Below the pieces are notes generated by a model. It did no database searches. It was not told the origin of the DNA and saw only the letters and a list, made by a program, of their open reading frames with translations. A stretch of DNA of 64,000 nt from Salibaculum griseiflavum (GTDB lineage: Bacteria > Pseudomonadota > Alphaproteobacteria > Rhodobacterales > Rhodobacteraceae), in NCBI RefSeq assembly GCF_003129565.1, contig NZ_QETF01000004.1:186001-250000 (forward strand). The letters are read 5' to 3'. Shown in pieces: positions 50,906 to 63,523 of the stretch (positions are counted from its first letter, which is position 1; the number at the start of each line of letters is the position of its first letter). Position numbers and translations under genes: made by a program.

Positions 50906-51502
50906 TCACACCAAAGGGGCGTCGTCGCCTTCGACCGCCTCGCGCCAGTGGCGGCGGCACAGGCTGACATAGGTTTCATTGCCGCCGATCTGGACCTGCT
51001 CACCGCCGGTCAGCACGCGGCCTTCGCCGTTCATGCGGACCACCATGGTGGCTTTCTTGCCGCAATGGCAGATGGTGCGCACCTCGCGCATCTCGTCCGC
51101 CAACGCCAGAAGTGCGGCCGATCCGGGGAACAGTTCCCCCATGAAATCCACCCGCAGCCCGTAGCACATGACCGGCACGCCTAGGTCGTCGACCGCGCGG
51201 GCCAGTTGCCAGACCTGGGCCTTGGACAGGAATTGCGCCTCGTCGATGAAAACGCAGGCGCAGGGGCCTTGCGCCAAACGGTTTTCGATCTTCTGGAACA
51301 GGTCGTCATGCGGGGCGAAGGTATCGGCCGCCGTGCCGATGCCGATGCGGCTCGCGATCCGGCCTTCGCCCGCACGGGTGTCGAATTGCGCGGTCAGAAG
51401 GTAGGTCTCCATACCGCGTTCGGCGTAGTTGTGGCTGGCCTGAAGCAGAACGGTCGACTTGCCCGCGTTCATCGTCGAGTAGTTGAAATAGAGCTTGGCC
51501 AT
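50906..51502 (-). CDS. tdk: Thymidine kinase
   Basis: A 198-residue class II thymidine kinase for nucleotide salvage. The P-loop lies in YFNYSTMNAGKST (residues 9-17), then VFIDEAQFLSKAQVWQL contains the catalytic Glu, and the lasso/zinc-binding cysteines are in CHCGKKA and SLCRRHW. The ATG at 51502 is chosen; the frame continues upstream without support. Confidence 0.95.
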   Translation of the reverse strand: MAKLYFNYSTMNAGKSTVLLQASHNYAERGMETYLLTAQFDTRAGEGRIASRIGIGTAADTFAPHDDLFQKIENRLAQGPCACVFIDEAQFLSKAQVWQLARAVDDLGVPVMCYGLRVDFMGELFPGSAALLALADEMREVRTICHCGKKATMVVRMNGEGRVLTGGEQVQIGGNETYVSLCRRHWREAVEGDDAPLV

Positions 51503-51862
51503 GGGTCGGGGCCCCGTTGCGACAGGAACTGGCGCCGTCCTTGCCAGAACCCCTGCGGGGTGCAAGTGCAAAATGCCCGCGGCCGGAGGGTGGCCACCGG
51601 CCCGTGAACCGGGCCGGCGACCGATTTTCCGAGTGGTTCCGGTGCCCGGGCACCGGAGGGAAACAGCGGGTCAGGGGCCCGGTGCGTGACCTTTCGGCCA
51701 CGCCAGGATGGGGTCCAAGGCCCCTGACCCTACGGCGTTGGGGACGCCGTCACTCTTACCCTTCCCAACGCTGGGATGGCCCTATATTGCTGGCATTTGG
51801 ATGGGGTATGTATGGGAAAACCCCGGGGCCATTCCCCCGAGGAAACACGAGGGTTAATAAGC
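51503..51862. other. Spacer with a cluster of strong inverted repeats
   Basis: There are 360 bases between divergent tdk and the CII-like gene. Repeats are: CCGGCCCG (51597-51604) with CGGGCCGG (51610-51617); a 20-bp perfect palindrome at 51638-51657 (TCCGGTGCCC and its mirror); a 12-bp arm GGGTCAGGGGCC (51668-51679) with GGCCCCTGACCC (51719-51730) across 39 bases; and ACGGCGT (51732-51738) with ACGCCGT (51744-51750). No coding signal is convincing here. Confidence 0.7.
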
Positions 51863-52315
51863 ATGGACAGCGTTGCCAGTTATCTGAAGAAACATACGGA
51901 AGCCCTGGTAAAAGATGTCGGGATCGAACCAGCCTGCGAACTGACGGGCAAATCCAAGGCCACGCTCGGGCGCTACTACTCGGATGCCGACGAACATTCC
52001 GACCGATTCATCCCGGTGGATGCGGTGGCACGGCTCGAAGCCGCGGCCTCCTACCCCCATGTGACCGCGGCACTGGCCGAGCTGGGGGGAGGCGCGCTGA
52101 GTTACGACACGGACCGCAAGAATACGGATGGCGGCATCAACTCGGATGTCATCGCCCTGTCACAGCGTTTCGCCGTGCTGATGGCGGAGTACCAGCAATC
52201 CATCGAGGACGGTGTCATCTCGATCAACGAGGCCAAGCGGCTGTTGCGCGAGACCGTGGCGCTGCAAAAGGTTCTTATCGACATGAAGCTGCATCTTGAG
52301 GACGAAAGTGGCTGA
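51863..52315 (+). CDS. CII-like helix-turn-helix protein of unknown role
   Basis: A 150-residue protein. [20 protein letters not shown] and [20 protein letters not shown] read like a phage CII-type HTH; the middle is polar and the C-terminal half is helical ([40 protein letters not shown]), suited to oligomerisation. The ATG at 51863 is preferred over an in-frame start at 51776 because the CII-like core then starts the protein. It overlaps arsH by eight bases and lies directly downstream of the palindrome-rich spacer. Confidence 0.7.
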   Translation: MDSVASYLKKHTEALVKDVGIEPACELTGKSKATLGRYYSDADEHSDRFIPVDAVARLEAAASYPHVTAALAELGGGALSYDTDRKNTDGGINSDVIALSQRFAVLMAEYQQSIEDGVISINEAKRLLRETVALQKVLIDMKLHLEDESG

Positions 52316-53024
52316 TTCAGTCGACCTGCCGAATATTGCGCCCGGCGCGCTGGGCGCGCTCGATACCGCCGCGCTGTCCGCACCCGACGATCCGGGCCAC
52401 CCGCCGCGCATCCTGTTGCTCTACGGGTCGCTGCGCGAGCAGAGCTATTCGCGCATGGTGGCCGAGGAAGGTGCACGCGTGCTGCGCGCGCTTGGGTGCG
52501 AGACTCGGTTCTTCGATCCGCATGGCTTGCCGCAGGTCGACGTTCATGGCGTGGATGCCGACCATGACAAGGTGGCTGAATTGCGCGAACTGGCGCTTTG
52601 GTCCGAGGGCATGGTCTGGTCCAGCCCGGAACGCCACGGCGCAATGACCGGATTGATGAAAACCCAGATCGACTGGCTGCCGCTGGCTCCGATCGGGGGC
52701 ATCCGGCCCACCCAGGGCAAGACCCTGGCGCTGTGCCAGGTTTCGGGCGGCTCGCAAAGTTTCAACGCCGTCAACCAGATGCGCATCCTTGGCCGCTGGA
52801 TGCGGATGGTCACGATCCCGAACCAGTCCTCGGTGCCCAAGGCCTGGGGGGAATTCGACAAGGGCCGGATGAAACCGTCGCCGCTCTATAACCGTGTTGT
52901 GGACGTGATGGAGGAGCTGGCTCGCTTCACCTGGATGGTGCGCGGCCGCAAGGAGATGCTGGTCGATCGCTATTCCGAGCGCGTCGAGAGCCTCGACGCC
53001 GTCCACACAAGGGTCAATTCCTGA
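52308..53024 (+). CDS. arsH: ArsH-type NADPH-dependent FMN reductase
   Basis: A 238-residue flavodoxin-fold protein. [20 protein letters not shown] is the FMN-phosphate site, and [20 protein letters not shown] with [20 protein letters not shown] are diagnostic ArsH motifs. The GTG at 52308 follows GAGGA. ArsH oxidises trivalent organoarsenicals or acts as a quinone reductase. There is no arsR, arsB or arsC nearby; its partner here is the CII-like gene it overlaps. Confidence 0.87.
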   Translation: MADSVDLPNIAPGALGALDTAALSAPDDPGHPPRILLLYGSLREQSYSRMVAEEGARVLRALGCETRFFDPHGLPQVDVHGVDADHDKVAELRELALWSEGMVWSSPERHGAMTGLMKTQIDWLPLAPIGGIRPTQGKTLALCQVSGGSQSFNAVNQMRILGRWMRMVTIPNQSSVPKAWGEFDKGRMKPSPLYNRVVDVMEELARFTWMVRGRKEMLVDRYSERVESLDAVHTRVNS

Positions 53025-53027
53025 CGG

Positions 53028-54146
53028 TCAGCCCCGGTCCACGATTAGCGAGCCCACCGAATAGCCCGCCCCGAAGGAGCAGATCAGACCGGTATCGCCC
53101 TTCGCCATGCCGTCTGAATGCTGGGCGAAAGCGATGATGGACCCCGCCGAGGACGTGTTGGCATAGTCCTGCAGGATGTTGGGCTGTTCCTGTTCTGTCG
53201 GCGTGCGGCCGAGAACCTTCTTGCCGATATAGTCGTTCATGGTCTTGTTGGCCTGGTGCAGCCACAGCCGTTTCAGGTTGTCCGCGTCCACGCCTTCCTC
53301 GGCCATGTGGTCGGCGATGTGGCGGCTGACCAAGGGCAGCACCTCCTTGAAGACCTTGCGGCCCTCCTGCATGAACTGCATGTCCCGACGGTCTTCCATC
53401 TGGTCGCGGGTGCGGCGCAGAAAGCCGTTGTTGTTGCGGATGTTGTTCGAAAACTGCGTCGCTGCGCGGGTGGACCGGATCTTGAAATGCGGGCGCTCAA
53501 GCCCCTCGTCGCGCTCGATCAGGACGGCGGTACAGACGTCGCCGAAGATGAAATGACAATCCCGGTCGCGCCATTCCAGGTGGGCCGAGCAGATTTCCGG
53601 GTTCACCACCAGCGCACTGCGGATCGTGCCGGCCCGGATCATGTCGGTGGCGGTCAGGATGCCGAAGGTGGCCGAGGAACAGGCGACGTTCATATCGAAG
53701 GCGAAACCGTCGATTCCCAGCAGGTTCTGGATTTCCACGGCAATGGCCGGATAGGCGCGTTCGTGGTTCGAGGCGGCGCAGAGCACCGCATCGACACTGT
53801 CCGCTGACCGGCCCGCCATGGCCAGGGCCTGCCGGCTGGCATCCACCGCCATTTCGGCCATCAGGCTGGGTTCGTCATCGGCGCGATGCGGCAGTCTCGG
53901 GAACATGCGGTCGGGGTCCAGCACCCCGGACTTGTCCAGCACGTAGCGGCTCTGGATGCCCGAGGCGGCTTCGATGAAGTCCGAGGACGAGTGCGGCACG
54001 GCCTCGGCCTCTCCGGCGGCGATGGCCTCGGCATTGGCCGCGTTCTGCCGGTCGGCATAGGCGTTGAAGGCCGCCACCAGCTCGTCATTGGAAATGCTGT
54101 GCGCGGGGGTGAACACCCCGGTTCCGGTGATCGCTGCACGGTGCAT
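53028..54146 (-). CDS. Beta-ketoacyl-ACP synthase III-like protein
   Basis: A 372-residue thiolase-fold synthase with an intact KAS III triad: Cys156 in NVACSSATFG, His297 in LWLHQANKTMNDYI and Asn330 in DYANTSSAGS. It is about 50 residues longer than FabH because of an N-terminal insertion (residues 24-60, AFNAYADRQNAANAEAIAAG and following) and extra sequence near 225-260. It stands alone, not in a fab cluster, so it is more likely an accessory KAS III for a special acyl chain than the housekeeping FabH. The ATG at 54146 follows AAGGGGG. Confidence 0.86.
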   Translation of the reverse strand: MHRAAITGTGVFTPAHSISNDELVAAFNAYADRQNAANAEAIAAGEAEAVPHSSSDFIEAASGIQSRYVLDKSGVLDPDRMFPRLPHRADDEPSLMAEMAVDASRQALAMAGRSADSVDAVLCAASNHERAYPAIAVEIQNLLGIDGFAFDMNVACSSATFGILTATDMIRAGTIRSALVVNPEICSAHLEWRDRDCHFIFGDVCTAVLIERDEGLERPHFKIRSTRAATQFSNNIRNNNGFLRRTRDQMEDRRDMQFMQEGRKVFKEVLPLVSRHIADHMAEEGVDADNLKRLWLHQANKTMNDYIGKKVLGRTPTEQEQPNILQDYANTSSAGSIIAFAQHSDGMAKGDTGLICSFGAGYSVGSLIVDRG

Positions 54147-54280
54147 GTCGGTTCCCCCTTGGCTACGCCTCAGAATGGGCAAAGGGCGGGGCCGAGACAA
54201 GGGTGACGGAGCGTCGAATGAAGCCGCCACGTGAACGCGCCACCAGCGCGTTGAAGAGGCGGCGCCTGATCCGGGGCGAT

Positions 54281-57625
<3,345 letters not shown>

Positions 57626-57739
57626 GGCGGCAGCCCCTTTGCTTGCAAATGTCGCGATTCAGGCACCCCGGATGTGCCCAAATTGTCGTGGGTTATAGGG
57701 ATGGTGCGCGCCGGTGCAAGGGGTGTTTGTGGGGGTGGC

Positions 57740-59002
57740 TCACCCGCACCGACCCCTCGGGGCCAGCGCAAGGGCGACGCCGCAGGCGATCATGATTGCG
57801 GTGCCGGCGATCTGGGGGGCCATGTCGGTCAGCGGCAGGTCTCGTATCAGCCGGTAGGCGGGCACGGTCAGCGGCAGCGCAAGCGCCAGGAACAGCGCCG
57901 TGCCGCAACGCAGCCCGTAGCGTATGGGCAGCACCGGGAGAAAGGCCAGCGCCGGCAGGTAGTGATAGCCCCAGCTCAGCGGCAGGATCAGCGCCAGCGC
58001 GACCAGGAAGACCGGCCAGAACAGCACATCCTCGCGGCGCCGGCAGCGCCAGCCGCCGAACGCCACCAAGGCCAGCAGCGCGAGAGTCGACAGCCCGGAC
58101 CAAAGCGGCCGTTTTTCCAGCACCCGCCAGCCCACGGGGTTGGACGGGCTTGCGGCGCTTTCCGGGGCGGTCACGATCATGACCTCCCCCACGGGCGCAA
58201 GCTGGGCGATGACCGGGTCCAGCCCGTAGGTGAAGTGGTTCATCAGCACGGTCTGCCGGATCGCCGCCACATCGTTGAGGAACTGGGCATGCAACGGCCA
58301 GCCGGCCAACAGCAGGGACAGCCCGCCAAGGGCCCCGCCGACAAGAACGAAGGCGGTCAGCGACCGCCAGCGCCGCCCGGCCAGCCATAAAAGCGCCAGG
58401 ACGGCCGGGTAGAGCTTGATCGCGGCGGCCAGTGCCAGAAGGGCTCCGGCGGTTGGTCCGGCCCCGGCGAGATCACGCTCGATGGCCCCAACGATCAGCA
58501 CGCTGACGAGGATCTGCGGTTGGTTCTGGGCCAGGGCCACCAGCCCGGGCAGGGTGAAGATCATCAGGCCAAGGCCGAGCGCAACGAACCGCACCAAGGC
58601 CCAGCCGGCCTGGCCGCAGGCGCGCCCGGCCAGCAGCACCATCAGGGCCAGGAGAACCGGGTTCACAAGGCTCGCCGCCACCTGGAACCCGTCGATCCCG
58701 ATCCAGGGGGTCAGGTGACTGGCCAACGCCGCCCAGAGCGGCGGATAGACGTAAGGATATACCGCCTCGGTGCGGCCCTGCTCGACCAGGTAGGACCACC
58801 ACTCGGACGGCGGCAGCATGGTGAACAGCCCATCGTAGCCCGCATAGACTTGATCAGTCGCGCCCTGGCCGTAGAAATGCCCGGCCAGCCAGGTGGCCAT
58901 CAGGTCCGGCGAATGCCCGTAGCCGTGACGTGCGAAGGACAGGGCCGTGAACAGTAGGATAAGCGCCAGCAGGGCGGTGCCCGGTCTGATCGTTCTGCCC
59001 AT
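57740..59002 (-). CDS. GT87/DUF2029-family polytopic glycosyltransferase
   Basis: A 420-residue membrane protein with about ten segments. The N-terminal loop after segment 1 holds HSPDLMATWLAGHFYGQGA with an Asp-Leu pair as in DUF2029 mannosyltransferases. YPYVYPPLWAALASH, PQILVSVLIVGAIERD and LAAAIKLYPAVLALLWLAGR are typical of the GT87 (mannosyltransferase-like) family, which uses lipid-linked sugars. The donor and product are unknown. Confidence 0.78.
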   Translation of the reverse strand: MGRTIRPGTALLALILLFTALSFARHGYGHSPDLMATWLAGHFYGQGATDQVYAGYDGLFTMLPPSEWWSYLVEQGRTEAVYPYVYPPLWAALASHLTPWIGIDGFQVAASLVNPVLLALMVLLAGRACGQAGWALVRFVALGLGLMIFTLPGLVALAQNQPQILVSVLIVGAIERDLAGAGPTAGALLALAAAIKLYPAVLALLWLAGRRWRSLTAFVLVGGALGGLSLLLAGWPLHAQFLNDVAAIRQTVLMNHFTYGLDPVIAQLAPVGEVMIVTAPESAASPSNPVGWRVLEKRPLWSGLSTLALLALVAFGGWRCRRREDVLFWPVFLVALALILPLSWGYHYLPALAFLPVLPIRYGLRCGTALFLALALPLTVPAYRLIRDLPLTDMAPQIAGTAIMIACGVALALAPRGRCG

Positions 59003-59117
59003 CCTTGCCCCGCGATTGCGTGTTTCGCCCCTGATGGGGCGTTTTCTGCCCTGTTCGCCGGTGGGTGGTCAATCTATGTATCGGCCCGGAGGCGCGAAAC
59101 GGCGAAAGGTGTGACCC

Positions 59118-60230
59118 TTGCGGCTGAGGTTCGACAGTTTGACAGAAACCGGTGATGCGGCGGCATGGTTTGACGGCGCCTCGGACCTGATCCGCGCCGA
59201 TGGGCCCGCCGACGTGCCTGCCGCCCTGGCCGCGCTGGACCGGGCGCGCGCCTCGGGCAAGTGGCTGGCCGGGTATGCCAGCTACGAATTGGGCTACGCC
59301 CTTGAAGAAAAGCTCGCCGGGCTGATGCCCGAGGCGCGCCGCTTGCCGCTGCTGTGTTTCGGCGTCTATGACGGGCCGCGTCCGGCGGATGCTCTGGCGG
59401 ACGGTCCGGCCCGGATCGGCCCGCTGCGCCCGCGCTGGGATGCGGGCCGTTATGCCGCGGCATTTGCCCGGGTGCATGACTGGATCGGCGCCGGAGACAT
59501 CTACCAGGCCAACCTGACCTTTCCCATCGACACGGAAGTCACGGGTGAGAGCGAGGCGCTCTATGCCGCGCTGAGCGCACGGCAGAAGGTGGGCCACGGC
59601 GCCCTGGTGCTGCAGGAGGGTCTGCCCGATATCCTGTCACGCTCGCCCGAGTTGTTCTTTCGCATCCATGCCGACGGGCGCCTGGAAACCCTGCCGATGA
59701 AAGGCACCATGCCGCGCGGTGAGACCGCGTTGCAGGATGCGCTCAACAAGGCGCATCTTTCGGGGGACGTGAAGAACCGGGCCGAAAACCTGATGATCGT
59801 TGACCTCTTGCGCAACGACCTGAGCCGCATTGCTGAAATCGGCAGCGTGAGGGTGCCGGAGCTGTTCCATGTCCAGACCTATGCCACCGTTCACCAGATG
59901 GTCAGCCGGGTGGTGGGTCAGTTGCGCGCCGGAACCGGCCTGGCGGACGTGTTCGCCGCGCTCTATCCCTGCGGGTCGATCACCGGCGCGCCCAAGGTCC
60001 GCGCGATGGAGATCATCCACGCGCTGGAAGACACCCCGCGCGAGGCCTATTGCGGCACGATCGGATGGGCCGCACCGGATGGTCGGGCGGAATTCAACGT
60101 GGCGATCCGGACCCTAATGCGCGACGGCGATGCGGCGGTCCTGAACGTGGGCGGCGGCGTTGTCTGGGACAGCACAGCCGAAAACGAATACGAAGAGGCG
60201 CTTTGGAAGGCGCGTTACGCGACACTTTGA
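59118..60230 (+). CDS. pabB: Aminodeoxychorismate synthase component I
   Basis: The 370-residue chorismate-binding enzyme that makes aminodeoxychorismate for folate. The chorismate domain shows ILSRSPELFF, PMKGTMPRGE, ENLMIVDLLRNDLSRIAEIG and the signature PCGSITGAPKVRAMEIIHAL. The start is TTG at 59118 after AAGG. The stop abuts the stop of convergent cfa. TrpE is excluded by the PabB-like short N-terminus. No pabA is adjacent. Confidence 0.92.
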   Translation: MRLRFDSLTETGDAAAWFDGASDLIRADGPADVPAALAALDRARASGKWLAGYASYELGYALEEKLAGLMPEARRLPLLCFGVYDGPRPADALADGPARIGPLRPRWDAGRYAAAFARVHDWIGAGDIYQANLTFPIDTEVTGESEALYAALSARQKVGHGALVLQEGLPDILSRSPELFFRIHADGRLETLPMKGTMPRGETALQDALNKAHLSGDVKNRAENLMIVDLLRNDLSRIAEIGSVRVPELFHVQTYATVHQMVSRVVGQLRAGTGLADVFAALYPCGSITGAPKVRAMEIIHALEDTPREAYCGTIGWAAPDGRAEFNVAIRTLMRDGDAAVLNVGGGVVWDSTAENEYEEALWKARYATL

Positions 60231-61466
60231 TCATTGCGCGGCGTGCCGCTGCGTGTCGTCCTGATGATAGAGGTAGTTCCGGGTCACGGGCACGGCATAT
60301 TGGGCGCGGCTCATCTGGATCTGGAAGACCCCCTGGCGGGCCTGTTCAAACGTCGCCTCTGACGCGACCAGGTAGAACCGCCACATCCGGATGAACCGTT
60401 CGTCATACATGGCCCGAACCTCTGGCAAGGCGGCTTCGAACCTTTGCCGCCAGTGGTTCAGGGTGGGGCCGTAATGGCCGCGCAGCACCTCGATATCCGT
60501 GGCCCAAAGCCCCGAGCGTTCGATCGGTGCGGCCAACTCGGACAGGGAGGGCACATAGCCGCCGGGGAAGATGTATTTTTCCAACCAGTCCGATGTTGGG
60601 CGGGGTGGGGCGATCTCTCCTATCGTGTGGATCAGGGCCACGCCATCTGGGGCCAGCAGGTCATGGACCGTGCCGAAATAGGTGTCGAACTGGGGCAGAC
60701 CCACATGTTCCAGCATGCCGACGCTGACGATCCGGTCGAAGGTTTCGTCCAGGTTGCGATAGTCTTGCAGTCGAAACGTCACCCGGTCTTCCAGCCCCGC
60801 GTCGGCGGCGCGGCGGCGAGCGGTGGCCAACTGGTTTTCCGACAACGTCACGCCGGTTACCCGCGCACCGTGATCGCGCGCCAGCGTCAGCGCCATACCG
60901 CCCCAGCCACAGCCGATATCAAGCACATGCATCCCCGGCGCCAGGCAGAGCTTGGCGGCGATATGGGCCTTTTTCGCGGCCTGCGCCTGTTCCAGCGTCA
61001 TGTCGGGGCGTTCGAAATAGGCGCAGGAATACTGCATGTCCTCGTCCAGGAAGAGCCGGTAGAGGTCATCGGACAGGTCATAATGATGGGCGACGTTGCG
61101 CCGTGCGCGGCGTGCATCGTTGCGTTGCAGGAGAACATTCAGCCGCCGTCGCAGAGCCTGCATGGCCTGGAACCAGCCCGGCATCCGGCCCTGACCGTGC
61201 ATGTTGTGGGTGAAAAGCGCGACAAGATCGTAAAGCCCCTCGGGCGCGACATCGATCTGTCCGTCCATGTAGCCTTCGCCAAAGGCCATGACCGGGCGCA
61301 GGCACAAAGCGCGGTAATGAGACGGGTCCACAAGATGCATGCTGGCCGGGGCCACGGCGGTGCTATCGCGGCCATATCGACTGACCGAACCATCGGCCCA
61401 TGTCACCGTCAATTGCCCCTCGACGACGAGCCGTCCGAGAAGCCTGTTCAGCGTATTCTTCCACAT
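60231..61466 (-). CDS. cfa: Cyclopropane-fatty-acyl-phospholipid synthase family protein
   Basis: A 411-residue SAM-dependent enzyme that adds a methylene bridge to membrane unsaturated acyl chains. The N-terminal lipid-binding part contains the GEGYMDGQIDVAPEG region and NVAHHYDLSDDLYRLFLDED, then the SAM motif VLDIGCGWGGMALTLA and SVGMLEHVG and the YIFPGGYVPSL motif are diagnostic. The ATG at 61466 follows AGGGGGG; the longer frame to 61649 is rejected. Related tuberculostearic/CFA-like methyltransferases remain possible. Confidence 0.9.
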   Translation of the reverse strand: MWKNTLNRLLGRLVVEGQLTVTWADGSVSRYGRDSTAVAPASMHLVDPSHYRALCLRPVMAFGEGYMDGQIDVAPEGLYDLVALFTHNMHGQGRMPGWFQAMQALRRRLNVLLQRNDARRARRNVAHHYDLSDDLYRLFLDEDMQYSCAYFERPDMTLEQAQAAKKAHIAAKLCLAPGMHVLDIGCGWGGMALTLARDHGARVTGVTLSENQLATARRRAADAGLEDRVTFRLQDYRNLDETFDRIVSVGMLEHVGLPQFDTYFGTVHDLLAPDGVALIHTIGEIAPPRPTSDWLEKYIFPGGYVPSLSELAAPIERSGLWATDIEVLRGHYGPTLNHWRQRFEAALPEVRAMYDERFIRMWRFYLVASEATFEQARQGVFQIQMSRAQYAVPVTRNYLYHQDDTQRHAAQ

Positions 61467-61647
61467 GGCACCCCCCTTTGCCCCATGTGTGACAATGAAA
61501 AATGCATGGCGATGATACGCCAAGTCGCGATTCTGGCCAAATCCCCGCCGTTCTGGCCGGGGGATGTGCGGTTGCCTGCTCTTGCCCCCGCGGGTGCCAC
61601 GGTGTATCGGCCCCGCGATAGATACGCCCATCGCAAGAGGACTTCCC

Positions 61648-63426
61648 ATGCACGCCTATCGCACCCATAGCTGCGCCGGATTGACGAAGGACAATGTCGG
61701 CGACACCGTTCGCCTGTCGGGCTGGGTGCATCGCGTGCGCGATCATGGCGGGGTCCTGTTCATCGACCTGCGCGACCATTACGGGGTGACTCAGGTTCTT
61801 TGCGACCCCGACAGCCCGGTTTTCGCCGAGGTGGAGAAGGTCCGCTCGGAATGGTGCATTCGCATCGATGGCAACGTGAAAGCCCGCGACCCCGAGCTGA
61901 TCAACCCGAAGATCCCCACCGGTGAGATCGAGGTCTTCATCCGCGACATGGAAGTGCTGGGCGCGGCCGAGGAATTGCCGCTCATGGTCTTCGGAGATCA
62001 GGAATATCCCGAGGAAACCCGCCTGCGCTATCGCTATCTCGACCTGCGCCGCGAAGAGATGCAGCGCAACATGACCCTGCGCTCGGACGTGGTGGCGTCG
62101 ATGCGTCGGCGCATGTGGGATCAGGCCTTCCGCGAATACCAGACGCCGATCATCACCGCCTCCAGCCCCGAAGGGGCGCGCGACTTCCTCGTGCCCTCGC
62201 GTCTGCATCCGGGCAAGTTCTACGCGCTGCCGCAGGCGCCGCAGCTGTTCAAGCAGCTGATCATGGTTAGCGGCTTCGACAAGTATTTCCAGATCGCGCC
62301 CTGCTTCCGTGACGAAGACCCCCGCGCCGACCGCTCGCCCACCGATTTCTACCAGCTCGACATGGAAATGTCCTTTGTCGAGCAGCAGGACGTTTTCGAC
62401 ACGATCCAGCCGGTCATCGAAGGGGTGTTCGAGGAATTCGGCGGCGGCAAGAAGGTCGACAAGCACTGGCCGCAGATCTCTTACGCCGATGCCGCCAAGT
62501 GGTATGGCACCGACAAGCCGGACCTGCGCAACCCGATCAAGATGCAGGACACGTCCGAGCATTTCCGGGGCAGCGGCTTTGCCATTTTCGCCAAGTTGCT
62601 GGAACAGGACGGCACGGAGATTCGTGCCATCCCCGCCCCCGGTGGCGGCAGCCGCAAATTCTGTGACCGGATGAACAGTTTTGCCCAGAAAGAGGGCCTG
62701 CCGGGCATGGGCTATATCTTCTGGCGCGACGGTGAAAACGGTATGGAAGCCGCCGGACCTCTGGCCAAGAATATCGGCCCCGAACGGACCGAGGCGATCC
62801 GCACCCAGCTGGGCCTTGGCAAGGGCGACGCGGCCTTCTTCCTTGGCGGCAAACCGTCCAGCTTCGAGCGTGTCGCGGGCAAGGCGCGCGACGTGATCGG
62901 CGAGGAACTGGGCCTGACCGACAAGGACCGTTTCGCCTTTGCCTGGATCGTCGATTTCCCGATGTACGAGGCCGACGAGGAAACCGGCGGGATCGACTTC
63001 AGCCACAACCCGTTCTCCATGCCCCAGGGCGGGCTGGACGCGCTCTCGGGCGATCCGCTGTCGGTGCTGGGCTACCAGTATGACCTGGCCTGCAACGGCT
63101 ACGAACTGGTTTCCGGTGCAATCCGGAACCACCGGCTGGATGTGATGATCAAGGCCTTCGAACTGGCCGGCTATGACGAGGCCGAGGTCAAGAAACGCTT
63201 TGGCGGGCTGGTCAATGCTTTCCAATACGGCGCCCCGCCGCATGGCGGCTGTGCCGCGGGCATCGACCGGATTGTGATGCTGCTGGCCGAGGAACAGAAC
63301 ATCCGCGAGGTGATCATGTTCCCGATGAACCAGCGCGCCGAAGACCTGATGATGAACGCGCCGAGCGATCCCACCAACGAACAGCTGCGCGAGCTGCACC
63401 TGCGGGTGATCCCTCAGGAGGACTGA
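61648..63426 (+). CDS. aspS: Aspartyl-tRNA synthetase
   Basis: A 592-residue class IIb synthetase. The N-terminal OB fold is [20 protein letters not shown]; class II motif 2 is [20 protein letters not shown] and motif 3 is [15 protein letters not shown]. The bacterial GAD insertion domain is present. The ATG at 61648 follows AGAGGA; the upstream 28 residues of the frame are not coding. Whether it is discriminating or nondiscriminating cannot be read directly. Confidence 0.97.
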   Translation: MHAYRTHSCAGLTKDNVGDTVRLSGWVHRVRDHGGVLFIDLRDHYGVTQVLCDPDSPVFAEVEKVRSEWCIRIDGNVKARDPELINPKIPTGEIEVFIRDMEVLGAAEELPLMVFGDQEYPEETRLRYRYLDLRREEMQRNMTLRSDVVASMRRRMWDQAFREYQTPIITASSPEGARDFLVPSRLHPGKFYALPQAPQLFKQLIMVSGFDKYFQIAPCFRDEDPRADRSPTDFYQLDMEMSFVEQQDVFDTIQPVIEGVFEEFGGGKKVDKHWPQISYADAAKWYGTDKPDLRNPIKMQDTSEHFRGSGFAIFAKLLEQDGTEIRAIPAPGGGSRKFCDRMNSFAQKEGLPGMGYIFWRDGENGMEAAGPLAKNIGPERTEAIRTQLGLGKGDAAFFLGGKPSSFERVAGKARDVIGEELGLTDKDRFAFAWIVDFPMYEADEETGGIDFSHNPFSMPQGGLDALSGDPLSVLGYQYDLACNGYELVSGAIRNHRLDVMIKAFELAGYDEAEVKKRFGGLVNAFQYGAPPHGGCAAGIDRIVMLLAEEQNIREVIMFPMNQRAEDLMMNAPSDPTNEQLRELHLRVIPQED

Positions 63427-63523
63427 GCGCGCCCCGCCATTTCCCGCCCCGCGTTGCGAATTCGCGACGGACACCGGCCGCCAACCCGTATAGGATCGGG
63501 ACAAGGGCAACGCGGAGGCTGCG

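Noticed and set aside
51863-52315. Prophage boundary marked by a CII-like gene
   Set aside because: No integrase, structural genes or attachment-site repeats are present; both flanks are housekeeping genes.
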